Below, in pieces: positions 58,142 to 64,000 of a stretch of DNA of 64,000 nt. The position numbers and the translations under genes were made by a program. Positions within the stretch are counted from its first letter, which is position 1. Each line of letters opens with the position of its first letter. The DNA is taken from NCBI GenBank assembly GCA_049324835.1, contig JBMOMT010000060.1:62001-126000 (forward strand), written 5' to 3'. The notes under the pieces were generated by a model that saw only the letters and a program-made list of their open reading frames with translations, had not been told where the DNA came from and did no database searches. The DNA is from JBMOMT01 sp049324835 (GTDB taxonomy: Bacteria; Chloroflexota; Anaerolineae; CAYNKW01).

Positions 58142-58840
58142 TTATGGAAAAAGTCGGCGGGCTTTGACTTCGGCCACTGCGTCGTCGCGGAAGCGATAGA
58201 GTTTGGCCGGGCGATGCTCGCCGGTGCGGCGAAAGCCGGTCTCTTCGAGGATATCGGCCTGCAAGATGCGGCGGCGGAAATTACGTTTGTCCAGCGCCTC
58301 ATCCAGGATGATCTCGTAGGCCGTTTGCAGGTCGGTGAGGGTAAACTCGGCGGGCAGCAATTGAAAACCCACCGCCGAGTATTCCAGTTTGTAACGCAAG
58401 CGGGTGATGGCGTAACGCAAAATGTCGGTATGATCGAAGGCCAGCGGCGGAGGATCGAGAGCCGGAAACCACTCGGCCTGGGCGGCATCGGTGTCGGCCC
58501 GCAACACGAGTTGATCCGAGCCGATCAGGGCAAAATAGGCCACAGTGATGACGCGGGTGCGCGGGTCGCGTTGTGGATGACCAAAGGTGTAAAGCTGCTC
58601 CAGGTAAACGTCTCGCAGGCCGGTTTCTTCCTGCAGCTCGCGACGGGCGGCGGCCTGGAGCGATTCGTCCATATGCACAAACCCTCCTGGCAGGGCCCAC
58701 ATGCTTTCATAGGGCCATTTCTTGCGCCGGATCAACAACACCTGAAGCTGATCTCGGCGCAAGGTGAAAATCACCAGGTCCACCGTCACCGATGGTCGCT
58801 CGTATTGGTTGGCGTCGTACGTTTCCTGTGTGTCGGTCAT
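58142..58840 (-). CDS. nrtR: NrtR-type transcriptional repressor of NAD metabolism (NUDIX domain + winged helix)
   Basis: 232 residues from ATG 58840 (AGGAG). Residues about 18-150 form a NUDIX domain with ALPGGFVHMDESLQAAARREL-type Nudix box continuing into QEETGL, which in NrtR senses ADP-ribose. Residues about 155-228 form the C-terminal winged helix: AEFTLTDLQTAYEIILDE, NFRRRILQADILEETGF and RPAKLYRF, the diagnostic NrtR reader. It is inside the NAD salvage operon it is expected to control, downstream of pncB. A candidate operator lies at 60224-60244. Confidence 0.93.
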   Translation of the reverse strand: MTDTQETYDANQYERPSVTVDLVIFTLRRDQLQVLLIRRKKWPYESMWALPGGFVHMDESLQAAARRELQEETGLRDVYLEQLYTFGHPQRDPRTRVITVAYFALIGSDQLVLRADTDAAQAEWFPALDPPPLAFDHTDILRYAITRLRYKLEYSAVGFQLLPAEFTLTDLQTAYEIILDEALDKRNFRRRILQADILEETGFRRTGEHRPAKLYRFRDDAVAEVKARRLFP

Positions 58841-58855
58841 CTTGTTCTCCTGTTT

Positions 58856-60211
58856 TTATTGCACCCTTTGCAGATCGGGGTTGTCGCATGCCCGGCGTCC
58901 CACTTTGACCATGTCCTGCCACTGGCCGTGGATCTTGACGCGCACGACATCGGCGGTGAAATCGTTGTTGGTGCCGCAGTGCGAGCAGTTGGAAAGTAAA
59001 TAGCTGCCCACGCCATAGATATCGGCTGGCACCTGCAACCGCTCGAAACGGGCGATTTTCTCCGGGTTAAAGCCGCCGGTGACGACGATCTTGACCTCGC
59101 GGCACCACTGGCGGGCCATTTCCAACCTGGCCGGCGGCAGAGTCCAGTGCAGATAGGCGCCGTCGATGGCTCTTCGCAGGTCAAAAACCAGTCGCGGCGT
59201 CACACCGCAGTCGAGCTGTGGGTCGCCGAGTGGTTCCACACGCACGTCGCGCAGGTTGCTGCTGGTATCGGGTCGCACGCCGAAAAGCTTGTACCTGAGC
59301 GCCTGTTCTGCCTGGCCTGCGTCGAGCAGTTCCAGGTAGCGGGCGAACATGGCCTCCATCGTTTTGAGCGTATCACCGATGCAGTCGTTGTGGAAATCTA
59401 CCAGTGCGATGCGTGGGATCTCGATCGGTCGTGTGGCGGCAAAGGCAAGCATCGTCTCGGCGGTATCGCCCAAAAAGCAAGCGATGGCCGCGTGGGCGAT
59501 GGTGCCGCCGCCTGCGCCGCCCCACCAGTCGCCCTGGGCATCGGTGGAGATGAAGGGGCTGAGGTGGCCTTTGAAATCCCGGTTGAAGCGTTCTACGGCG
59601 ATCTCGTAGGCATAACCGTCCATGGCCTGTATCTCGTGAGCGTCAAAGCGGGCCGGAAAAAAGAGCACCGTTTTGCCCCGCGCCGCTTTGAGCACATTGT
59701 AGACGTTGGTTGCCACACGTGCACCGCGCGAGAGTGCGCCCAGGGTGGGCGTTTCCAAAATGGCAAAATCGCGATAGCGCCCCCGCACTTTGAGCACCGG
59801 CTGGACGTTCGTCGGATCGCCGTCGTAGTGCACAAAAACGCCGTCCTGGACAGCTTTTACTTCCAGGTGGCCAAAGGTGTTGACAAACGAGCCGTGTTCG
59901 TCGAAATAGCCGGTGCAGTGACGCAACATGGCCAGTGCCTTGTCCACGCCGCAGACCAACGAGTAAGGTTTGCGGCGGGTGAACCATTGCATCTCGACCT
60001 CAATGTCACCCACTGCCAGATCGGCGACGTCGATGCCCCTGGTCGCCAGGGTTGGTGATTCTCCGCCAAAGCGGTAGCCTTGTGAAGCCAGGGCGATCAG
60101 TGTGGCGGTGATGTTTTCAAAGTATTTGTCCGAGTACCAGCCGCGGCGCATGCGATCGATGTCTAGTTTAAAGGCCTGGTTGGTCAGGCGTTGACCGTCA
60201 AAGATGCTCAT
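58856..60211 (-). CDS. pncB: Nicotinate phosphoribosyltransferase
   Basis: 451 residues from ATG 60211 (GAGGG upstream). It turns nicotinate and PRPP into nicotinate mononucleotide. Family markers: LTNQAFKLDIDRMRRGWYSDKYFEN at the start (substrate-binding Tyr-Ser-Asp), FFPARFDAHEIQAMDGYAY in the middle, and RIALVDFHNDCIGDTLKTM, then KIVVTGGFNPEKIARFE near the PRPP site and a C-terminal four-Cys-like CSHCGTNNDF. First gene of the NAD salvage operon; 15 bp before nrtR. Confidence 0.93.
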   Translation of the reverse strand: MSIFDGQRLTNQAFKLDIDRMRRGWYSDKYFENITATLIALASQGYRFGGESPTLATRGIDVADLAVGDIEVEMQWFTRRKPYSLVCGVDKALAMLRHCTGYFDEHGSFVNTFGHLEVKAVQDGVFVHYDGDPTNVQPVLKVRGRYRDFAILETPTLGALSRGARVATNVYNVLKAARGKTVLFFPARFDAHEIQAMDGYAYEIAVERFNRDFKGHLSPFISTDAQGDWWGGAGGGTIAHAAIACFLGDTAETMLAFAATRPIEIPRIALVDFHNDCIGDTLKTMEAMFARYLELLDAGQAEQALRYKLFGVRPDTSSNLRDVRVEPLGDPQLDCGVTPRLVFDLRRAIDGAYLHWTLPPARLEMARQWCREVKIVVTGGFNPEKIARFERLQVPADIYGVGSYLLSNCSHCGTNNDFTADVVRVKIHGQWQDMVKVGRRACDNPDLQRVQ

Positions 60212-60223
60212 TTTTCCCTCTTG

Positions 60224-60244
60224 TTAGTGTGCATTATACACCAA
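60224..60244 (-). promoter_or_regulatory. Candidate NrtR operator overlapping the pncB -10 box
   Basis: TTAGTGTGCATTATACACCAA is an imperfect palindrome (arms match at six of eight positions). On the minus strand it contains TATAAT (60238-60233), so a bound repressor would block polymerase. Its position just before pncB, in an operon containing nrtR, suggests autoregulation. NrtR sites vary between taxa, so the motif itself is not proof. Confidence 0.5.
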
Positions 60245-60360
60245 ATATATCACAAAAAACAGCAGCCGTCAAGGGGCTGTGTCGTCGGCGTAGGTAAATC
60301 GTAGGATTTCCGTCCAGCAGGGGTGAGACAGTCGTGGTATGCTATGAGCGTCATTACAAA

Positions 60361-60409
60361 GGCATGGCGCCGATCAGAATTGTCTCAGGAGAGGCAACGG
60401 GGCCATGCC
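60361..60409. other. Structured intergenic hairpin of unknown role
   Basis: GGCATGGC (60361-60368) pairs exactly with GCCATGCC (60402-60409). Inside, TTGTCTC pairs with GAGGCAA over loop AGGA, separated by an asymmetric internal loop. It is unlike SRP RNA (no GGAA/AGCAG core). It may be a small RNA or a terminator-associated structure between two minus-strand genes. The rest of the gap 60212-60484 holds the operator and the terminator. Confidence 0.35.
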
Positions 60410-60443
60410 GTCCAGGAATCTCTTCTTCTCCTCCTTTTTGAAA

Positions 60444-60474
60444 GAGAGCCGAGGTCTGGGCACCCTCGGCTCTC
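60444..60474 (-). terminator. Terminator of the metallophosphoesterase gene
   Basis: GAGAGCCGAGG and CCTCGGCTCTC form a perfect 11-bp stem with a 9-nt loop, 11 bp after the gene stop on the minus strand. Followed by TTTC, a short T-tract. Confidence 0.7.
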
Positions 60475-60484
60475 AGTGTGTCTG

Positions 60485-61015
60485 TTACCCGGCAAGTTGC
60501 AGGATCTGCCCAATGACCTGATCTCCCCGCACGGTCAGAATGCCCACCGTAGGCCCAAGGACAACCCGAGATCGACCGGCAGCACCTGGGTTAAAATGCA
60601 GCAGCCCCTGCTGATGATAGTGGCTGGCCCGGTGGGTGTGCCCGCAAACCAGGACGTCCGGGCGATTCAGGCGATGCTCCTGATGCAGCCAGGCCGCCAG
60701 TTCATCCGTCCAATCTCCAATGTGGGTCACGAGAATGGTCACCTGTTCCACTTGCACCAGCCGCCGCAGAGGAAAGCGCGTTGCGTTCAGGTCACGGTCG
60801 GCATTGCCACGCACAGCCAACACGGGTGCGATCGTTTCCAGCCGACGGATCACCTCCAGGTTACCCACGTCACCGGCGTGCAGGATGAGCGATACGCCAC
60901 CAAAAACGGCGGGCAGGTGGGGATGAAAGTAGCCGTGCGTGTCCGAGATCACGCCGATTTTGATGGCCGTCTCATCTGTGCTTGAAACCCTGAGAAGCTT
61001 TTTGCGTATTGTCAT
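60485..61015 (-). CDS. YfcE/MJ0936-type metallophosphoesterase
   Basis: 176 residues. Metal-binding motifs of the calcineurin-like fold are all present: GVISDTHGYFHP (D, H), LILHAGDVGN (D), VRGNADRD (N), VTHIGDW (H) and VCGHTHRASH (H, H). These small cytoplasmic enzymes hydrolyse phosphodiesters in vitro; the physiological substrate is unknown. The ATG at 61015 has no ribosome site, and homologues usually begin near IKIGVISDTHG, so the first ~18 residues are doubtful. It is divergent from the RHH-like gene. Confidence 0.9.
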   Translation of the reverse strand: MTIRKKLLRVSSTDETAIKIGVISDTHGYFHPHLPAVFGGVSLILHAGDVGNLEVIRRLETIAPVLAVRGNADRDLNATRFPLRRLVQVEQVTILVTHIGDWTDELAAWLHQEHRLNRPDVLVCGHTHRASHYHQQGLLHFNPGAAGRSRVVLGPTVGILTVRGDQVIGQILQLAG

Positions 61016-61041
61016 TACAGATGTTACCCTTACGTGTAATG
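61013..61041. promoter_or_regulatory. Inverted repeat in the divergent control region
   Basis: CATTACA (61013-61019) and TGTAATG (61035-61041) are exact inverted copies with a 22-bp centre distance, about two helical turns. They lie between the phosphodiesterase start and the RHH-like gene, a common layout for an autoregulated ribbon-helix-helix operator. Confidence 0.4.
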
Positions 61042-61057
61042 CAACAGGAGGTGAATC

Positions 61058-61423
61058 GTGAGTGAGGAAATCAGGGACGAACCGGAAGCCACGCCGGTGC
61101 CCGGTGACGAGACAGGCAGTGAGGCCGGACCCAAGGTCAGGGGACGCGACGTGCTTACCAAGATCAAGGATGCATTGGACACGGCGTTAGATGCACGAGG
61201 CAACGTGATCATGGTGCGCGTCAACGACGAGACACTCAAAGCCATCGATATGCTGGTTGAGGCCGATGTGTGCAAGAGTCGCTCGGAAGGTGCGGCCTTT
61301 CTCATCAACCAGGGCATCCAGGCCAGCCACGAGCTTTACGACCGCATCGGTGGTATCACCGAACAGATCGCCGAGCTCAAGGCCAGACTGCGCCAGATGG
61401 TAACGGGCGAGACTGAGCAATAG
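61058..61423 (+). CDS. Small putative ribbon-helix-helix-like protein
   Basis: 121 residues from GTG 61058 with AGGAGGTGA 5 nt upstream. The first ~30 residues are acidic and probably disordered. Residues about 47-85 (NVIMVRVNDETLKAIDMLVEA and SRSEGAAFLINQGI) follow the RHH pattern of a beta strand, a helix and a second helix with SRSEG at the turn. A C-terminal coiled coil follows (IGGITEQIAELKARLRQ). No catalytic residues. A DNA-binding regulator is the best guess, and the exact fold needs structure prediction. Confidence 0.6.
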   Translation: MSEEIRDEPEATPVPGDETGSEAGPKVRGRDVLTKIKDALDTALDARGNVIMVRVNDETLKAIDMLVEADVCKSRSEGAAFLINQGIQASHELYDRIGGITEQIAELKARLRQMVTGETEQ

Positions 61424-61455
61424 CTCGGCTGTCTTTGCACCACCGGGCTCGCAAG

Positions 61456-61491
61456 TGAGGCGCTCTCGATATATCGGGAGCGCCTCATTTT
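61456..61491 (+). terminator. Intrinsic terminator of the RHH-like gene
   Basis: TGAGGCGCTC (61456-61465) and GAGCGCCTCA (61478-61487) form a 10-bp stem with a 12-nt loop, followed by TTTT. It lies 33 bp after the stop and can also serve the convergent ferredoxin-like gene. Confidence 0.8.
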
Positions 61492-61492
61492 G

Positions 61493-62320
61493 TCAGGTCA
61501 CATCTATCAGCGTCGACAGCCGCGCGATGGCCATTTCCACAGAGCTGGCATCGTCGATGTCCAGTTCGATGGCTCTCTGGGGGCAGGCTTCGACACAACG
61601 ACCGCACCCCCGGCACGAGTCGTCTATGACGGCACGCCCCTCTTGCAGATGAATCGCGTTGACAAAACACACTCCCTGGGTGCAAGCGCCGCAGCCCACA
61701 CAACGATGTGTCACACGCAGAGTCACGCCGGGCATCCGGGCAACCTTGTCGCCGATGGCGGGGTCGAAGCGAGGGAGCAGTCGCCACAGGCAACAACACG
61801 GGCAGCAGTTGCAGATCGTGAGCAGCCTGTGGCCTGGCGTCGCGCCCAGCCACACCGAGTCTAGCCGGTTGCGGCCGATCATGTGCACCAGACCGGCCTC
61901 CCGGCAACGCCGGACATGGGCCAGTGCTTCTTCCCGACTCACGCGGCGACCGAGCCGCGGGTTGATTCCCAGCACGGCTTTGCCGAGGAAAAGACAGCCC
62001 AGTTCAATTGGATAATCCTCACAATGGTTGCTGGCGCGGCAGATGCAAAAGTCCATCAACCAGTGATATTGGGCCTGTTCGATGAAATGCTCCACCACCT
62101 GCGAGGGCATGACCAGGTTGGTTGGAGGTTCCACGGTCTGGCCCACCTGAATCACCTGCCGCACGGCGCTGTCTCGGGGCAGGTAGATGATGTCGTCGCC
62201 GCGGAACAGTCCCCATTCGACCAGGCGACCGAGGGGGGGGAATCTGGTCAGTCCGGCGGCGAACGACGCACCGGGAAAAACTCTCTTTAACAGGTTGACG
62301 AACCAGAGCGGGCGTCCCAT
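61493..62320 (-). CDS. 4Fe-4S dicluster ferredoxin-like protein
   Basis: 275 residues. The C-terminal third has two cluster motifs, CVGCGACTQGVCFVNAI and CRGCGRCVEACPQRA, characteristic of 2[4Fe-4S] ferredoxins (a Val-Cys spacing variant in the first). The N-terminal two thirds (CICRASNHC, CNCCPCCC) contain further cysteines that might bind another cluster or metal. Similar proteins occur as coenzyme or corrinoid-reducing activators in anaerobes. No redox partner gene is adjacent. ATG 62320 has no clear ribosome site. Confidence 0.8.
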   Translation of the reverse strand: MGRPLWFVNLLKRVFPGASFAAGLTRFPPLGRLVEWGLFRGDDIIYLPRDSAVRQVIQVGQTVEPPTNLVMPSQVVEHFIEQAQYHWLMDFCICRASNHCEDYPIELGCLFLGKAVLGINPRLGRRVSREEALAHVRRCREAGLVHMIGRNRLDSVWLGATPGHRLLTICNCCPCCCLWRLLPRFDPAIGDKVARMPGVTLRVTHRCVGCGACTQGVCFVNAIHLQEGRAVIDDSCRGCGRCVEACPQRAIELDIDDASSVEMAIARLSTLIDVT

Positions 62321-62337
62321 GATGATGTGACCGGCCT

Positions 62338-62787
62338 TTACGTCAGAAATTTGCCGAGCTGCAAAAAGGTCAGTTGGTGGTAATGCCGGCTCAGTTTGCC
62401 CTCTACTTTATATCCCAGTCGCTGGTAAAAACGCACCGACGGTGAGCCTTCGAGGGTGCGCAACGAGAGTTTGTGACAGCCGGCCCGGCGGGCCATCTCT
62501 TCGAAGCGGGCCATCAACCGTCTGCCGATGCCCTGCCCGCGCCATGGTTGCCCCACCACGATCTCGGAAAGGTGGGCCACGCCGCCTCGAAAATAAAACC
62601 TGGCCGCGCCGACCGTCTGCCCATCATGCTCCGCCCTCAGCCAGTGACAGGTCTTGTGCCATTGTGGCGACTCGTTGCCCCAGCGCTCGCGGTCCAGAGC
62701 AGCCCATTCTTGCTTCAGAAAATGTCCCACCTCGGCCAACGCGCCTGATCCGATGCACTCGACGATGGTGAATTTCACCTGGCTCAT
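62338..62787 (-). CDS. GNAT-family N-acetyltransferase
   Basis: 149 residues. Motif A is LSEIVVGQPWRGQGIGRRLM (QxxGxG/A loop), followed by the helix ARFEEMARRAGCHKLSLRTL and the C-terminal RFYQRLGYKVEGKLSRH of beta 6-7. Substrate unknown (small molecule or protein N-terminus). It overlaps the M16 peptidase stop by ATGA, so it is translationally coupled to it. Confidence 0.88.
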   Translation of the reverse strand: MSQVKFTIVECIGSGALAEVGHFLKQEWAALDRERWGNESPQWHKTCHWLRAEHDGQTVGAARFYFRGGVAHLSEIVVGQPWRGQGIGRRLMARFEEMARRAGCHKLSLRTLEGSPSVRFYQRLGYKVEGKLSRHYHQLTFLQLGKFLT

Positions 62788-64000
62788 GCCTGAGGCGGCT
62801 CCCCGTACGGCCCGGCGATAGCCAGGGCATAGTTCTCCGGGTCCAGGTAGGTTTGGGCTACGGCCTGCACACGCTCGCGCGTGACGGCCCGGATGCGCTG
62901 GGGGAATTGGGCCAGGTAATCGAGTCCTAGCCCATAGAGCTCTATCTCGATGAGCGCCCCGGCAACACCGTCGTTTGTCTCCAGGCGCAGGGGCAATACG
63001 CCGGTGAGATAGTCCTGGGCGTCGGCCAGTTCTTCTTCTGCGACCAGCTCATCGCGCAGGCGGACAATCTCGATCAGGATGCTGTCGATCGCCCGATCGA
63101 CAGCATCCGGGGCGACGCCGGCAAACACCAGCCAGGGTCCGGCGCCCAGACCGGCTTCCAGATCGCTGCTGGCGTAATAGGCCAGGCCCTGCCTGTCGCG
63201 AACGTTGGCTCCCAGGCGACCCATGAGCCCTACCTGTCCCAGAATGGCGTTGGCCACGCGGGCAGTATAATAATCGGGGTCGAGACGCGCCAGCCCTGGC
63301 AGCCCCCACACGATGTCGACCTGAGTCTTGTTGTACATGGGCGCCACGCTGCGGCGCACACCGCAGGGTCGCGGCGCAGCGGGAATGTCAGGCGCACCGT
63401 CATCGGCATCATCGCCGGCAGCCTGCCAGCTTCCCAGGGCCGCTTCCAGTTGGGGGATGATCTTTTCGGTTTGTACGTCGCCGACGATAACGATGGCCGC
63501 TGTGCGCGGCCTGTAAAAGCGTTCGTAATGAGCCACCAGGTCGGCGCGCCGGATACGCTGGATGCTGTCCAACGTGCCCTCTGTGCTGCGGGCATAGGGA
63601 TGGCCGGGCGGGTAACACAGGCTACGGAAAACCCTGTCGGCCTTATGCTGGGTATTGTCCTCCAACTGGTGCAGCCAGGTGATGGTCTGGCCGCGCGCCT
63701 TTTGTAACTCGGCCTCCGGAAAGACGGGGTGCTGCAGCATGTCGGCGGTGATCTCGATCAGCAGGGGCAGGTCTTCACTGAGGCTCTTGCCGGAAAAGCC
63801 GGTCAATTGGCTGCTGGCTCCTATATCCAGGCTGGCTCCCACCGACTCGATGGTCTCGTTGATCTCTTGGAAGGTACGGTTGGCCGTGCCGCGCCGGACG
63901 GTGCTTGCCGTCAGCCGGGCCAGTCCGGCCAGCTCGTCGATCTCGTACATGCTGCCGGCTTTTAAATAGCCATGCACGATGGCCGTAGGGCTGGTGTGAT
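62784..64000 (-). CDS. M16-family (pitrilysin-like) peptidase, C-terminal module, 5' end outside the window
   Basis: The reverse frame is open from 62784 to the right edge (405 codons). An in-frame GTG at 63977 is not a likely start because the frame continues. Features of the M16 fold: GSMYEIDELAGLARLTASTVRRGT, FSGKSLSEDLPLLIEI, AERFYRPRTAAIVIVGDV-type HYERFYRPRTAAIVIVGDV and AYYASSDLEAGLGAGP. The zinc-binding HxxEH is not present where it should be (GLARLTASTVRRGT), so this is the inactive second module of a double protein or an inactive partner subunit. Confidence 0.85.
   Translation of the reverse strand, partial: HTSPTAIVHGYLKAGSMYEIDELAGLARLTASTVRRGTANRTFQEINETIESVGASLDIGASSQLTGFSGKSLSEDLPLLIEITADMLQHPVFPEAELQKARGQTITWLHQLEDNTQHKADRVFRSLCYPPGHPYARSTEGTLDSIQRIRRADLVAHYERFYRPRTAAIVIVGDVQTEKIIPQLEAALGSWQAAGDDADDGAPDIPAAPRPCGVRRSVAPMYNKTQVDIVWGLPGLARLDPDYYTARVANAILGQVGLMGRLGANVRDRQGLAYYASSDLEAGLGAGPWLVFAGVAPDAVDRAIDSILIEIVRLRDELVAEEELADAQDYLTGVLPLRLETNDGVAGALIEIELYGLGLDYLAQFPQRIRAVTRERVQAVAQTYLDPENYALAIAGPYGEPPQA

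Noticed and set aside
60361..60409. Signal recognition particle RNA
   Set aside because: The conserved apical GGAA tetraloop and AGCAG internal loop are not present.

Overview
The window is a GC-rich bacterial chromosome segment with normal operon structure. No rRNA, tRNA, CRISPR array or transposase gene was recognised. Several traits suggest a Chloroflexota genome, probably Anaerolineae: eukaryote-like Ser/Thr kinases with Pro/Thr-rich linkers, WD40 and LysM modules, lipoproteins with NBR1/FW-type Ig domains, a DUF2723 membrane protein, a large GH13 protein and a double-module M16 peptidase. This placement is inferred from gene content only.

Layout. 1-8.3 kb (minus): two catabolic transcription units. 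One is fdrA, a DUF1116 protein and a metal-dependent cyclase. The other is a GntR/UTRA regulator, a lactonase-like metallo-beta-lactamase, a Tm-1-like protein and a URO-D-like protein. 8.4-11.6 kb (minus): argH, argG and an orphan HicB-like gene, preceded by a strong promoter, a structured RNA of about 180 nt and an intrinsic terminator. 11.7-22.9 kb (plus): membrane and glyco genes (DUF2723 protein, polyprenol-phosphate mannosyltransferase type enzyme, methyltransferase, polytopic protein), L-2-hydroxyglutarate oxidase and a GH13 protein. 23-43.9 kb: a signalling region with three receptor-like Ser/Thr kinases (ectodomains: LysM; partial peptide-binding protein; lectin-like plus WD40), two FW-domain lipoproteins, a TPR protein, a WD40 protein and a PhoR/PhoB-like pair. 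A C45 acylase-like hydrolase, a GNAT protein and htpG interrupt it. 44.3-50.1 kb: rplS, an RNase HII fused to an EEP nuclease, small envelope proteins, a cupin, and a MoxR/BchI-type ATPase operon. 50.3-53.5 kb (minus): O-antigen ligase-like, GtrA and a GT4 glycosyltransferase. 53.6-56.5 kb (plus): citrate synthase and an orphan histidine kinase. 56.6-60.2 kb (minus): a complete NAD salvage operon pncB-nrtR-pncA-nadE with its NUDIX-type repressor. 60.5-64 kb: phosphodiesterase, RHH-like protein, ferredoxin-like protein, GNAT and a truncated M16 peptidase.

The strongest unannotated signal is a pair of related non-coding elements (132 and 95 bp). They have GTAACTG ends and 8-bp direct repeats, perfect for one and 7 of 8 for the other, which is the hallmark of IS66-type MITEs. 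One sits at the transcription start of a kinase gene and the other on the stop codon of another kinase gene. Other signals are two promoter-RNA-terminator leaders, several essentially leaderless promoters, several families of intergenic inverted repeats, a kinase fused to half of a peptide-binding protein, and a catabolic locus whose substrate cannot be named from sequence.
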